This document shows, piece after piece, positions 31,168 through 40,029 of a DNA stretch of 64,000 nucleotides. Source of the stretch: a virus. Each line of letters starts with the position of its first letter. Position 1 is the stretch's first letter. A program made the position numbers and the translations under genes. The stretch covers positions 1-64,000 of IMG/VR virus record IMGVR_UViG_3300027758_000008; one strand, 5' to 3'. The notes under the pieces are model-generated. The model saw only the letters and a list, made by a program, of their open reading frames with translations, was not told where the DNA came from and made no database searches.

Positions 31168-31559
31168 TAGCTTGCAATCTCCAAAACAAAACTATCTTCA
31201 CCATACCACTGTAAAAGTAATTCGCAAGCTTTCAGTGAATCCACCGCGACAGGTTCGCTGGTCATTGGTCCGCCTTTAATGTCTAGGCATGGGGCGACGC
31301 AGCCCAGCAGGTGCTTGAGTAGTGACGCGGGGTGAATCTCAATATTGGTACGAGGGTCAGTTTCTTCGTTGCGGAATTTGTACCAGTGATGCTTGCCGGT
31401 GTGGTCACGGTCAACGATGTACTGACCTTCTGGGATGCAGGATTTGCCGATTTGGTTATTACGCCAGGGTAGCTCCAATGTGTAGATTAGCTGGCCGTCT
31501 GGTAGATACCATTCGCCAGCCGTATAGTGTTTGTGGTAGTTACGTTTAATTGCTGCCAT
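31167..31559 (-). CDS. DUF5675 protein, candidate lysis enzyme
   Basis: This 130-residue protein has IPEGQYIVDRDHTGKHHWYKF, then TNIEIHPASLLKHLLGCVAPCLDI. The IH...GC spacing resembles the catalytic His and Cys of L,D-transpeptidase-like enzymes. No classical endolysin (lysozyme, amidase or transglycosylase) was found in the whole of unit A, and this gene sits between the holin and a coiled-coil membrane protein. It is therefore the best candidate for the muralytic enzyme, but activity is not shown. Confidence 0.6.
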   Translation of the reverse strand: MAAIKRNYHKHYTAGEWYLPDGQLIYTLELPWRNNQIGKSCIPEGQYIVDRDHTGKHHWYKFRNEETDPRTNIEIHPASLLKHLLGCVAPCLDIKGGPMTSEPVAVDSLKACELLLQWYGEDSFVLEIAS

Positions 31560-31887
31560 AGTTCAACAAGGCGACTATAACAGCCGCCACCCCAGTACCA
31601 CCAAGCAATGCAGCGGTTACAACCTTCCATATCAGCCCGCGCACACCGTCAACAACAGGCTTCATTGCTGCGATAGTTTCACTATGCACATCTAGCTTGT
31701 TTTTAACAGATGATAACTCAGCGCTAACCGTGTCGTGTTTCGACGCGTATACAGCAAATTGCGTTGCCTGATTATTCATAGCATCAGTGAGCCTATCTAA
31801 AGAAGTGAGCACTTTCGTAGTGCCTTCCTCTAGTGAAGATATGCGGTATTGGTGGTCGTTAACGGTCTTTTGTAATTCTTCGCTCAT
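31546..31887 (-). CDS. Coiled-coil single-span membrane protein (XhlA-like)
   Basis: This 113-residue protein has heptads over residues about 5-80 (LQKTVNDHQYRISSLEEGTTKVLTSLDRLTDAM) and one C-terminal membrane segment (VVTAALLGGTGVAAVIVALLNYG). This plan is that of haemolysin XhlA-like or accessory holin proteins in lysis cassettes. It overlaps the DUF5675 gene by 14 bases. A role in lysis is inferred from the neighbours. Confidence 0.6.
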   Translation of the reverse strand: MSEELQKTVNDHQYRISSLEEGTTKVLTSLDRLTDAMNNQATQFAVYASKHDTVSAELSSVKNKLDVHSETIAAMKPVVDGVRGLIWKVVTAALLGGTGVAAVIVALLNYGSN

Positions 31888-31910
31888 GGGATTTCAACTG
31901 TTTAAGCAAT

Positions 31911-32285
31911 TTAATTAATAAAAGGCCGGAAACTGCTACCAGTGCGCAACCGATGCACAATATTACTGACAGCACTTAGACCTCCGTTGACTATTATAGT
32001 TAATTCAAAGGATAACAGAATTAAACTAAAGTTTAACGGCCAGTCATATAACACGGGGAAAACATCATAACCGGCTAGTAAAAATAGATAAAATGCGCCC
32101 AAAATAAACTGCATTGACGCATATATGGTCGTGATTTTACTAGGTATTTCGGAGCAAATAAAGATAGTCAGCGTTGTTGTTAGTAACAACGCTGTATAGT
32201 AAGCGGAAAATGAAGCATCATAAAAAATAAATTGTACTGCATAAACCAAAATATAAGATGCAAGTATTACCTTGCAATCGTTCAT
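31911..32285 (-). CDS. Multi-span membrane protein (124 aa)
   Basis: This 124-residue protein has four hydrophobic segments (VILASYILVYAVQFIFY, YTALLLTTTLTIFIC, TIYASMQFILGAFYLFLLAGY, FSLILLSFELTIIV) and a basic C-terminus (HRLRTGSSFRPF). It could be a second holin or antiholin or a membrane accessory protein of the lysis region. No family was recognised. Confidence 0.55.
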   Translation of the reverse strand: MNDCKVILASYILVYAVQFIFYDASFSAYYTALLLTTTLTIFICSEIPSKITTIYASMQFILGAFYLFLLAGYDVFPVLYDWPLNFSLILLSFELTIIVNGGLSAVSNIVHRLRTGSSFRPFIN

Positions 32286-32377
32286 TTCTTAGGTGGCTTC
32301 CGGTTTGTCTTGCTTGTGTCGCGAGGTTTCTTCCTGCCTACTGGCATCGCGCTGCGACCTTCTGTTTTGGTGCTCAT
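32282..32377 (-). CDS. Very small basic protein (31 aa)
   Basis: This 31-residue ORF reads MSTKTEGRSAMPVGRKKPRDTSKTNRKPPKK and overlaps the next ATG by four bases. One third of its residues are Lys or Arg. It lies between the fibre and the membrane protein genes. A real product is likely from the coupling but not certain. Confidence 0.4.
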   Translation of the reverse strand: MSTKTEGRSAMPVGRKKPRDTSKTNRKPPKK

Positions 32378-32387
32378 AACTCAATCC

Positions 32388-34220
32388 TCAACTTTGGCTA
32401 AAATACCAACCGCTCAACGCGATTCGAATATTGCTAGTAGATGCTGGTATGTTCGACGTACCAACCTCTAATCCGTTTGTGCTAGGGTCATTTTGTCTAA
32501 ACTCTATATAGCTGGAGCCAGGAATAACCGAAGCGCTCAAAAACATAGTATCATCAAACGTTACATTTTGTACAACACCAAGACTACAGGCGAAATCATA
32601 AAATGATATTCCTGCTGCACCGGCTGTTTTCGACGTAAACGGAAGTGATGCTATTCTGAAATTGCCTGACGCTGTGGTAAACGCATTGGTGTCAAATCTT
32701 ACTGTCATAGCAAAATACACCATGTCGCCTATTTTTCTATACGTACCTTCCTGAATGAGATAGGTGGGCGAGAAGTCGCCAGGTGTCGCAAATGTTACAG
32801 TTGGTGTAAACGTCCCGCTGGTTGGCGTGAAATTTCCGGCACGGATAGTTTGCTCAACGCCCTTTGATGAAACAGACAGCCCCATGTTTTTCGCAATTGT
32901 CTGAGCCATGTTTTTATGACCGGCAGGTGTGGGGTGTGCGCCATCAGATAAAAACCCGTACGTATCGCGAAGCTCAGATATGCTTAACAATGAGCCGTCA
33001 CTGCTTAATAGGTCCGGCAATGGGATATAAACAGCGCCAGCGACCTCGCTTGCCATCTGCCTTAATTCCTGTCTAATCCATGTTGACGAGTCGTAACCCC
33101 AGTTTGTATCAATAACATAAAGCTTTGTTTTGTTGCTCTTGACCTGTGTGACAAGGTAGTCAAGCTTGCTTGCTACTGTCACTTTCTCACCGGCGCTAGA
33201 ATCCCTGTCGTTGTACCCTAATGCAAAAATAAGCGTCTCAGATGTACAGGCATCGTCAAAAACACTGTTATCCGTATGAAGAATTTTGCGGCCAGGGTCA
33301 GAAAAATTGTTAACGACGAAATCATCAAACGCATTCAGATATTGGATACCTGTGATTTCAACGGTTCCCGACACCACCTCAATTCGAATGTCAGAAGTAC
33401 CGTCACCACTGTCCACCATTGCGACCAGTGGAGATATGGCCGAACCATCCTCTGTGGCATTACTGTCTACTGTTTGTTGTACAGTGCCGCCACCATTGTT
33501 CGAGATAGTAAACGTACCGCCGCCGCTAAATGCGCGATAAAAAACCCTGAATTGAGTTGTTTCAAATGGAACATTGAAATCAAGATAATCTCCAGGTGTA
33601 GAGCTATACCGAGAAAACCCATTGATAACAGTCGTAGCGTCACCAAGGTTTTTAAAATTCCATGAACCGCTAGTTGTCACTGAGTGGTAGTCGTTGTATG
33701 TACCCTCGGCATTGGTGGCAACACCCCTGGAACTGATAAATCCTATGCTTTCTGAGCCGTTTTCCAGCAAAAGCAACTTGCGCAGCACTGCCGCATAACT
33801 GTCCGAATATACGTCTGGACAGTTCGAACCCCAACTTATGGAGTCACCCAAAATACTAACAGATCGTCCAGACCATTTATCAGTAATAGTGGATTTAACG
33901 CCGCTCAACATGTCGCCCTGCGGCTCACGCGTGTCCACGTACTTGAATTTTTCAGTAATTGATATATAGCTATCAATGCTATTCACACTAAGCCGGTACT
34001 CTCCAGGCTCAACGTAAACGACCACCTGACCATTCGAGTTGGTCGTTTTTGATGTAGCGCCGTTGGTGTAGAATTCATCGTCATACATTATGGCAACTAC
34101 ACCCGATTCTCTGTGGTACATCGAGCAAACCGCACCGGTTACAACCTGTTTTCCGCTAGACTGAGCCGATGCTGTGTCTCGCTCTAGCGCTGTTATCGTA
34201 TGGGGTACAAGTGCCATCAT
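32388..34220 (-). CDS. Tail fibre with SGNH hydrolase domain
   Basis: This 610-residue protein has an N-terminal beta domain (about 1-95), an SGNH hydrolase with block I GDSISWGS, block III-like LGYND and the dyad DGAHPTPAGH (about residue 400), and a C-terminal beta-rich part with repeats of TPTSGTFTPTVTF. It lies after the tail hub gene, where receptor-binding fibres are usual. It is the third SGNH protein of unit A. Deacetylation of surface sugars during adsorption is inferred. ATG 34220 and ATG 34217 are both possible. Confidence 0.75.
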   Translation of the reverse strand: MMALVPHTITALERDTASAQSSGKQVVTGAVCSMYHRESGVVAIMYDDEFYTNGATSKTTNSNGQVVVYVEPGEYRLSVNSIDSYISITEKFKYVDTREPQGDMLSGVKSTITDKWSGRSVSILGDSISWGSNCPDVYSDSYAAVLRKLLLLENGSESIGFISSRGVATNAEGTYNDYHSVTTSGSWNFKNLGDATTVINGFSRYSSTPGDYLDFNVPFETTQFRVFYRAFSGGGTFTISNNGGGTVQQTVDSNATEDGSAISPLVAMVDSGDGTSDIRIEVVSGTVEITGIQYLNAFDDFVVNNFSDPGRKILHTDNSVFDDACTSETLIFALGYNDRDSSAGEKVTVASKLDYLVTQVKSNKTKLYVIDTNWGYDSSTWIRQELRQMASEVAGAVYIPLPDLLSSDGSLLSISELRDTYGFLSDGAHPTPAGHKNMAQTIAKNMGLSVSSKGVEQTIRAGNFTPTSGTFTPTVTFATPGDFSPTYLIQEGTYRKIGDMVYFAMTVRFDTNAFTTASGNFRIASLPFTSKTAGAAGISFYDFACSLGVVQNVTFDDTMFLSASVIPGSSYIEFRQNDPSTNGLEVGTSNIPASTSNIRIALSGWYFSQS

Positions 34221-34225
34221 TTCAC

Positions 34226-36436
34226 CTATGGGTTGTCAGCACCAAGTACAGTGCCTGTGTTGATCCAAGTAATAGTATATCCGTTTCTCTCGATGGCCGC
34301 ACCTGCCGCACCACCTGAGCCGCCACCAGTCTGACCAAGGTCGCCGCCTGCAAACCCTGTAGCGGTAAATATGCCGCCAGCGCCATCATCGGCAGTCGCT
34401 ATACCTCCAGCGCCGCCAGTCGTGTTGTCGCCATTCTGTGCAGGGGTAATGTCGATGGCATTAACAGGCGGCGATACAAAGCTGCCTGTAGCGCCTAGGC
34501 CGTTAGTATATCCCGCACCGCCGCCACCAGCGCCAAATGCCGATACACCGCCACTCGATGCGCTTTGACCATTAGCGCCCCCGCCGCCCCCGCCAATAGT
34601 GCCTGAGTTGTCAATCTGCACATTGGTTTCAAGGTATAAGGCTATACCGCCAGCTTCCGGCGTGCCGCCAAGGTTCGCGCCATTACCGCCTTTACCAACA
34701 ATAAGCCCCCTGACATCAAGTATTGGGTCATTATTGAAGTAGCTAAAATCACCCGTTGACACGGCGGGCTGTGTGTTATCACTGCTACCAGCGACGCAGA
34801 AGCCATCAAAAATAATCCTAACCTGTGTGTCTGCATCATAGCTTGACGGCGGGTATTGGTCGTCAAATACATCGCGAAGCGTCCGCGCAGTACCACCCGC
34901 ATCTTTCAACTGGTCAATCTCACTGGATAGTTGAACTACAAGCACGCCCTCGTCAACGCCTTCGTCCTGTGATAGCTCTTGGCCGTATGAGTGCTCAAGA
35001 CAAGTGTAACTGAAATTATCCGACTCCTGCGCCGACATAACCTCAACAGGTAAGTCAATACGGGCGTTTGTGTTATCCACAATCGTCCTAGTGTTAACGT
35101 AAGCATTACCAGCGGTCCATACGTCGGTGTCTTTCGAATCCAACTGGAACGATATTTCGATGGGTGCTTTCGAGTATCTGCGGCCCCATCGCGCGGCCAG
35201 CAGGATAGCAGCCGCTTTGTTATCATTGTTAATCCAGCGACAGTTAATCGTTTTGATTTTCTGTGAGCCATAATTCGATACGCTATCAGGGTCGATGCGT
35301 ACATATCCCTGTTGATAGTTGGTTATCTCGTCAAGGTCTTTGGCGTAGTCATATATGCCAAAATTCACAATGACAGTACTAACCCGCATATCAAGCTTAT
35401 CCTGCCACGACACGGTATCAGCAAGCAGCTCACCCTCGTCTGTCCATGTAGGCACGGATGATGAGAAATCTTTAATCGCGACAAATGATATTTCTGCCAG
35501 CCGCTCATCCCAATACAGGCGATGCGGCGCTTCCATGCCTAATTCTTTCAGTAGGGTTTTAATACCTACCGGCTCAGTTAGCAGCGTGTAGTAGTTGCCA
35601 GGAAGGTACGCGCTACGCTCTGCCGCCCACTTCGACGTTGGAATGTAGGAAGAATCAAGACCCGCACCGGTAACAAGTAGCAGGTATAAGATATTGTCAA
35701 CAGTATCTTGAATCTCGACGCATTCCTGCACGGTGTCATCTGCGCTATGCGCGTCGGCCACGGTGTTATATTGCGCTCTAACTACCGTCAGTGTGTCACT
35801 GCCACTGGTGCGCGTGTAGGTCATTATCTCGTCATTAATGCGGATGATGCCACTAGTGCCGTGATTAGCATCGCCTGCGCCCGTAGGTGACAAGGTAATG
35901 CTGGTTGCAGCATCAGTAATATCAGCGCTTAGATAGCCGGTTGATTTTGGTGGATACTGCGCACGGTCATTGTCAGCGAATTTAAGCGGGTCGCGGCCTG
36001 TGATAGACACGCCTGAAGCGGTTTTCTTGAACGAGTCCAGCAGGTAATGGCGAGCCTGAAATGCGTTAGTGTCAAAAGTGAATTTATCGTCTAGGTATCC
36101 AGAGTATACCCGCATAGGAAAACCCTGATAATACGGATATGTAGCCCTCCATAGAGGCCAAAAATCTACAGGGTTTCCAGGTGTTGAAAGCTCGGTCTCG
36201 TCATTGTGGTCGCGAATGTTTACCGTTACTCGGCCACGGATGCCGATGCCGCCTTCTGGGTCAATCGATGTTGCACCGAACGACGGAGTACCCGCAACAA
36301 ATGGCGCAGCATCAAGACCAGGAGGAACAGGCGAGCGGTCAAGGCAAAAGCGAAATGTCGTGCCGTCACAGTCAATCTCCACATAGTAAAATGGGCGCTT
36401 TACTGCTTCTTTTTTCGCGTTGTTATACAGAGCCAT
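34226..36436 (-). CDS. Tail hub / receptor-binding protein with poly-Gly domain
   Basis: This 736-residue protein has an N-terminal tail-hub-like region (VEIDCDGTTFRFCLDRSPVPPG and VNIRDHNDETEL). A central part contains a turn-rich insertion (YLSADITDAATSITLSPTGAG). The C-terminal 160 residues carry glycine runs (GGGGGGANG, GAGGGGAGY, GGAGGIATADDGAGG, GGGSGGAAGAA). Such runs resemble the glycine-rich motifs of T-even gp38-type adhesins, which form poly-Gly sandwiches and bind receptors. The gene overlaps the next upstream frame by 14 bases. Receptor binding is inferred. Confidence 0.7.
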   Translation of the reverse strand: MALYNNAKKEAVKRPFYYVEIDCDGTTFRFCLDRSPVPPGLDAAPFVAGTPSFGATSIDPEGGIGIRGRVTVNIRDHNDETELSTPGNPVDFWPLWRATYPYYQGFPMRVYSGYLDDKFTFDTNAFQARHYLLDSFKKTASGVSITGRDPLKFADNDRAQYPPKSTGYLSADITDAATSITLSPTGAGDANHGTSGIIRINDEIMTYTRTSGSDTLTVVRAQYNTVADAHSADDTVQECVEIQDTVDNILYLLLVTGAGLDSSYIPTSKWAAERSAYLPGNYYTLLTEPVGIKTLLKELGMEAPHRLYWDERLAEISFVAIKDFSSSVPTWTDEGELLADTVSWQDKLDMRVSTVIVNFGIYDYAKDLDEITNYQQGYVRIDPDSVSNYGSQKIKTINCRWINNDNKAAAILLAARWGRRYSKAPIEISFQLDSKDTDVWTAGNAYVNTRTIVDNTNARIDLPVEVMSAQESDNFSYTCLEHSYGQELSQDEGVDEGVLVVQLSSEIDQLKDAGGTARTLRDVFDDQYPPSSYDADTQVRIIFDGFCVAGSSDNTQPAVSTGDFSYFNNDPILDVRGLIVGKGGNGANLGGTPEAGGIALYLETNVQIDNSGTIGGGGGGANGQSASSGGVSAFGAGGGGAGYTNGLGATGSFVSPPVNAIDITPAQNGDNTTGGAGGIATADDGAGGIFTATGFAGGDLGQTGGGSGGAAGAAIERNGYTITWINTGTVLGADNP

Positions 36437-37772
36437 GACCGGTCTGACTCCAGTTAATTGACATTAAGTTGCGGGTTCCGCTGAACTGTAACGATATGTC
36501 ACCGCCAGTCATGCACAATCCGACCTCGTTAGGGTATTCCAGCAAGTTCCACGCAATGAAATAAAGATATTCTTTCGAAACCTCTTTAAAGTCTAAGAAA
36601 TAATTCTGTATCCAAGTTCTATCTACGTTATCCAGTGACACGCTATTGCTAAACCCCTTACGGATAATGCTGCGAGACGTGAACTCGCCGCCGTCAGTCA
36701 TGTTGTTACGGTATACCGTATTGTCAGCCATGGTAATAGGCGTATGCCCGCTAAAGAATGGGCGCTGCAATTGCAGAGCGATGCCTGCTGAGATATAACC
36801 TATACCTACCGAACCTGTGCCGCTGCACACGATTTTTATCCTGCGAGCCGACACCGTGCCGCCAGTGTAGTGAAACATGAGCGGTGTGTTGTCAGTCGGG
36901 TTTTTACCTGTGGTTAATGGCGTGAATGAACCTGTCGTTCCAGCTGACCACTCAGCGCCAACAGAAAACAGTGACGTTCCCAGTGTATGAGCGCCTACGC
37001 ATATTGTGTCAATATCAACGTTAGCGGGTAATGTAATGGTAATCTCTGCGCCGCCTGTGAATGTCCATTTTTTGTATGTGTTTGGCACTAACGCATAAGC
37101 ACCATTGGTGCCGGTTGTCACTGACACGCTATCGTAATTTAGCAGCAGGTTGTCATACAATATCCGCGCATGGTTAAGCGGGAAAGGTGGCGTTGTGGCT
37201 GTGCCGCTCGTAGCTGTTATCGCTGTCGGAGAAGTTATTGCCGCTGCTGACTGTGGCGTTTTTGCTGTCGGGGCAGAAATGGATGCGCCTGAAACAGATG
37301 ACAAAGCAGAAGGCGACGAAATGCCCGCTAGTGCCTCGGCGCTCCACGCCACAGGGGATGATATAGAGGCGGCAGAAGCTGCGCTATAAGATGTTGGCGA
37401 TGTAATACCAGCAGCCGATACAGACGAATAGTAAGCAGGACCGCTAATGGACGCAGTAGAGACTGGAGAATGAGCGCTTGGTAGTCCAATCGACGCATCA
37501 GCAATTCCGCTAAATAGCAATGGTGCAGATATAGACGCAATTGACACAGCAGTGCTTGCCGACGGCGCAGTTACGGATGATTCGCTGACAGCCGAATATG
37601 ACACAGGCGTAGATATGCTACCGGCAGACACAGCGGATAGCGCATCAGGGTCGGTTATGCTCGCCCCGCTAACAGCAGTTACAGCAAAGGGTGAGTCAAT
37701 AGGCCAAGCCGGTGACGGCGTTAGCGCTCCCTTGTTTGATGTAACGCTAAAGTCTGTAGGTAGCGCAGTCAT
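36423..37772 (-). CDS. Minor tail protein with Ser/Ala/Pro repeats
   Basis: This 449-residue protein starts at ATG 37772 after AAGGAG. Residues about 20-180 consist of a dozen degenerate repeats of roughly 14 residues (such as SAVSAGSISTPVSY and SAASAASISSPVAW). From residue 200 it is a compact beta-rich domain ending in NWSQTGHGSV. Its place after the tape measure gene fits a distal tail or tail tip protein. The repeat part may be an extended spacer. Confidence 0.65.
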   Translation of the reverse strand: MTALPTDFSVTSNKGALTPSPAWPIDSPFAVTAVSGASITDPDALSAVSAGSISTPVSYSAVSESSVTAPSASTAVSIASISAPLLFSGIADASIGLPSAHSPVSTASISGPAYYSSVSAAGITSPTSYSAASAASISSPVAWSAEALAGISSPSALSSVSGASISAPTAKTPQSAAAITSPTAITATSGTATTPPFPLNHARILYDNLLLNYDSVSVTTGTNGAYALVPNTYKKWTFTGGAEITITLPANVDIDTICVGAHTLGTSLFSVGAEWSAGTTGSFTPLTTGKNPTDNTPLMFHYTGGTVSARRIKIVCSGTGSVGIGYISAGIALQLQRPFFSGHTPITMADNTVYRNNMTDGGEFTSRSIIRKGFSNSVSLDNVDRTWIQNYFLDFKEVSKEYLYFIAWNLLEYPNEVGLCMTGGDISLQFSGTRNLMSINWSQTGHGSV

Positions 37773-37781
37773 TACGGCTCC

Positions 37782-37904
37782 TTATGGCGCGTCGATTGGT
37801 GCTGGCGTTACTGGTGTTGCGGCGCTAGGCGGTGATACTGTGCCTTCACTAACCGGAGTGTTTGCGCTAGGCGCTGGAATTGTTGCCTCGTTTTCAGGTG
37901 TCAT
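37782..37904 (-). CDS. Short Pro/Ala-rich peptide gene (40 aa)
   Basis: This 40-residue ORF reads MTPENEATIPAPSANTPVSE, then GTVSPPSAATPVTPAPIDAP. It lies between the tape measure stop and the repeat protein. Its composition resembles the repeats of 36423-37772, so it may have arisen from the same unit. The next gene's ribosome binding site overlaps its stop (TAAGGAG), which favours real translation. Confidence 0.5.
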   Translation of the reverse strand: MTPENEATIPAPSANTPVSEGTVSPPSAATPVTPAPIDAP

Positions 37905-37905
37905 G

Positions 37906-40029
37906 TTAACCCCCTATAAAGTTAAAGTCATACCCATCACCCGCAAGGGCTTTGAGCAGGTCATACACTTGCTGCCCTGATACCATATCAGAAGGGTTTA
38001 AGCCGCGAATATCAAATGTGCGGTTTGGTGCTTGAGCGCCAGCAGATGTCGTAGTCGTATTTGTTGCAACCTGTCCGCCTGAGTATGATTGCCCAGTGCC
38101 TGCGCTTCCGTAACTGGTGGACATAATACCCTTAACCTGAGCGAAACTTGCAACAGACTGTGCAGCAGCAAGCGGTATATTCCATGGGTATGGTGTTGCG
38201 GCCATGGTTTTAGACACGGCGGCATAGCCATCAACAACGGCTTGAGATACAGCAGCAGCCTTGCCAATCTCAAACATCTTACGGCTTTCGGTGTTCATCA
38301 GGCTTGATAGGTTGCCGAACATGCTAGAAAGCATAGATAGTTTTGCTTGCTTTTCCTGTTCAGCCAGTAGTAACCTTGCCCTTTTACCTTTCTCCTCGAG
38401 GCTTGTTTTCTGTCCCTCGAAATTATTTATCGCGTTAAGCTCTGCAAGTCTAAGGTTATCAAGAAGTGCCGCTTTTTCCTCGCCACTCAATACTTCAGAC
38501 TCTTTTATCCTTGCTGCCTCATCTTGAATTTGCAAAACTCTCGCATCCGCTTGAGTTTTTAGTGAGGCGATCCTTTTTGCCTCAGAGTTTCGTTGAGCTT
38601 CTTCAAGCTCAGTCATTGCGCCAGTTTCAACGGCTACCCTGTTGCGCGTGGCGGCGTTAAGTAGCTCTGACTCTACAGCTACGCTTGATGTTAATATCTG
38701 AACTCTGCGTCTTGCGGACTCTCTAGCAGCATCTATTCTATCTTGCTGTTCGTCTGTAACTCCGCCCGTCTTTCCTTGAGCCGTATCAAGCTCAGCGCGA
38801 AGCTGCACAAGCTCCCTGCGCAATTCGGCTACAGATGCTTGGTACTCTTTGTTTTTGACTGCGCGACGGCCTGTTTGATTTGAGCCTACCGATGTCGCTC
38901 TTGCAAGCGCCTCTTCGGTGGCTATTTGCGCCTCCTTCTCTGCAATTAGCTCTTTTATCTTAGCTATGCTTTTATCTTTCTCCCTTCCTTCTTCTGCCTC
39001 TACTTGCGCCAAAAATTCAAGTTGATTGGATGTAAGCTTTGCGTTTTCTTGAAGCTCTTTAAGCTTGTCAACTAAGTCTTTTGTTGAGTCAGACGAGTCC
39101 ATCATGCTAGGCACAAAAGCCATAGCTAAAGACGCACCGATACCCACAATCGCACCCACCAATGGGGCGCCCAACACGATACCCAAGTCAGCGGCTTGTT
39201 GTGAGAATGCGAGAAGCGGTGAAGTGCCTGCCTGAACTTGTCCGACGAATTGCTGTATTTGAATGCCGGCTTGGCCTGAGTTTTTGCTTAACTTAACAAA
39301 TCTGCCAGACATAACATCGGCGCTATCAGACATCCTTGCCATTGCTGTATTTACAGCGGTAACATTCGCTCTCGCCGAATTGGCTTGTTCAGCGTAGCGC
39401 TTTAATGCCGCTGTCGCCTCCACAAGCTCATTGCCATTCTTATCAATGACGCGGTTGTTGTCATCAACAGTATTTCCTAGGCTTATTTGTCTTGATATAG
39501 CATTAGCTAGAGTGCTATTTGCTTGCGATAGCTTGTCGTTTAACTGGTCAGCGCCCTCTCCTAAAAGTGAGTAGCCGCCAGCCGCCTCGCTTAGTGAGTC
39601 GGCTAGATTTGTTGCGACCGTGGTTTGCGTAGCAATGACAGTAGATGCCTTCTGAGACCTTCCGGTCAAAGAGTCCATCATTGCAGCCATTTTTTCAGAT
39701 CTATCTGAGGCGTTATTAAAAGCAAGCTTTAATGATGCCAGCTCATTGGTAAGGCCTTTTGCCTTAACTCCGTAAGCGGTTAAAACGTTCCCGTTTTCAT
39801 CAATTGACCTGCCAGCCAAAACCTGTTCGGCAGCAAACTCAGCCAAAGCATAACTTGCAGCATTGTATGACTCGCGTATTTTGTAAAAAGCAAGCGAGCT
39901 TTGTTTTGCAGATTTGTCTATCTGTTCAAACGAACGGCTGGCTGATTCATTTGCCTGCTTGACTCTTTGAGCGGCTGATACGGCACCGGTATCGTCAACC
40001 TTTACATCAAAAGCGATATCGTTAGCCAT
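37906..40029 (-). CDS. Tape measure protein
   Basis: This 707-residue protein sets tail length and may pass into the cell with the DNA. It has helical coiled-coil regions (about 1-220 and 310-560), a central hydrophobic segment (LGIVLGAPLVGAIVGIGASLAMAFVP, about 285-310) and a C-terminal part rich in Gly, Ser and Thr. The start overlaps the GT frame in the lambda manner. At about 0.15 nm per residue it would match a tail near 0.1 micrometre. Its first 35 codons recur at 1-106. Confidence 0.85.
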   Translation of the reverse strand: MANDIAFDVKVDDTGAVSAAQRVKQANESASRSFEQIDKSAKQSSLAFYKIRESYNAASYALAEFAAEQVLAGRSIDENGNVLTAYGVKAKGLTNELASLKLAFNNASDRSEKMAAMMDSLTGRSQKASTVIATQTTVATNLADSLSEAAGGYSLLGEGADQLNDKLSQANSTLANAISRQISLGNTVDDNNRVIDKNGNELVEATAALKRYAEQANSARANVTAVNTAMARMSDSADVMSGRFVKLSKNSGQAGIQIQQFVGQVQAGTSPLLAFSQQAADLGIVLGAPLVGAIVGIGASLAMAFVPSMMDSSDSTKDLVDKLKELQENAKLTSNQLEFLAQVEAEEGREKDKSIAKIKELIAEKEAQIATEEALARATSVGSNQTGRRAVKNKEYQASVAELRRELVQLRAELDTAQGKTGGVTDEQQDRIDAARESARRRVQILTSSVAVESELLNAATRNRVAVETGAMTELEEAQRNSEAKRIASLKTQADARVLQIQDEAARIKESEVLSGEEKAALLDNLRLAELNAINNFEGQKTSLEEKGKRARLLLAEQEKQAKLSMLSSMFGNLSSLMNTESRKMFEIGKAAAVSQAVVDGYAAVSKTMAATPYPWNIPLAAAQSVASFAQVKGIMSTSYGSAGTGQSYSGGQVATNTTTTSAGAQAPNRTFDIRGLNPSDMVSGQQVYDLLKALAGDGYDFNFIGG

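Larger units (their letters stand above)
1..39923. mobile_element. Unit A: complete circularly permuted siphophage genome
   Basis: The sequence from position 1 (inside the 5' part of the tape-measure gene) recurs from 39924, so 1-39923 is one full phage genome length opened in the tape-measure gene. It contains head, tail, packaging, lysis, replication and recombination genes. No integrase, excisionase, partition gene or CI-like repressor was recognised. Whether the unit is a prophage in tandem, a concatemer or an assembly product cannot be decided from the sequence. Confidence 0.8.
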
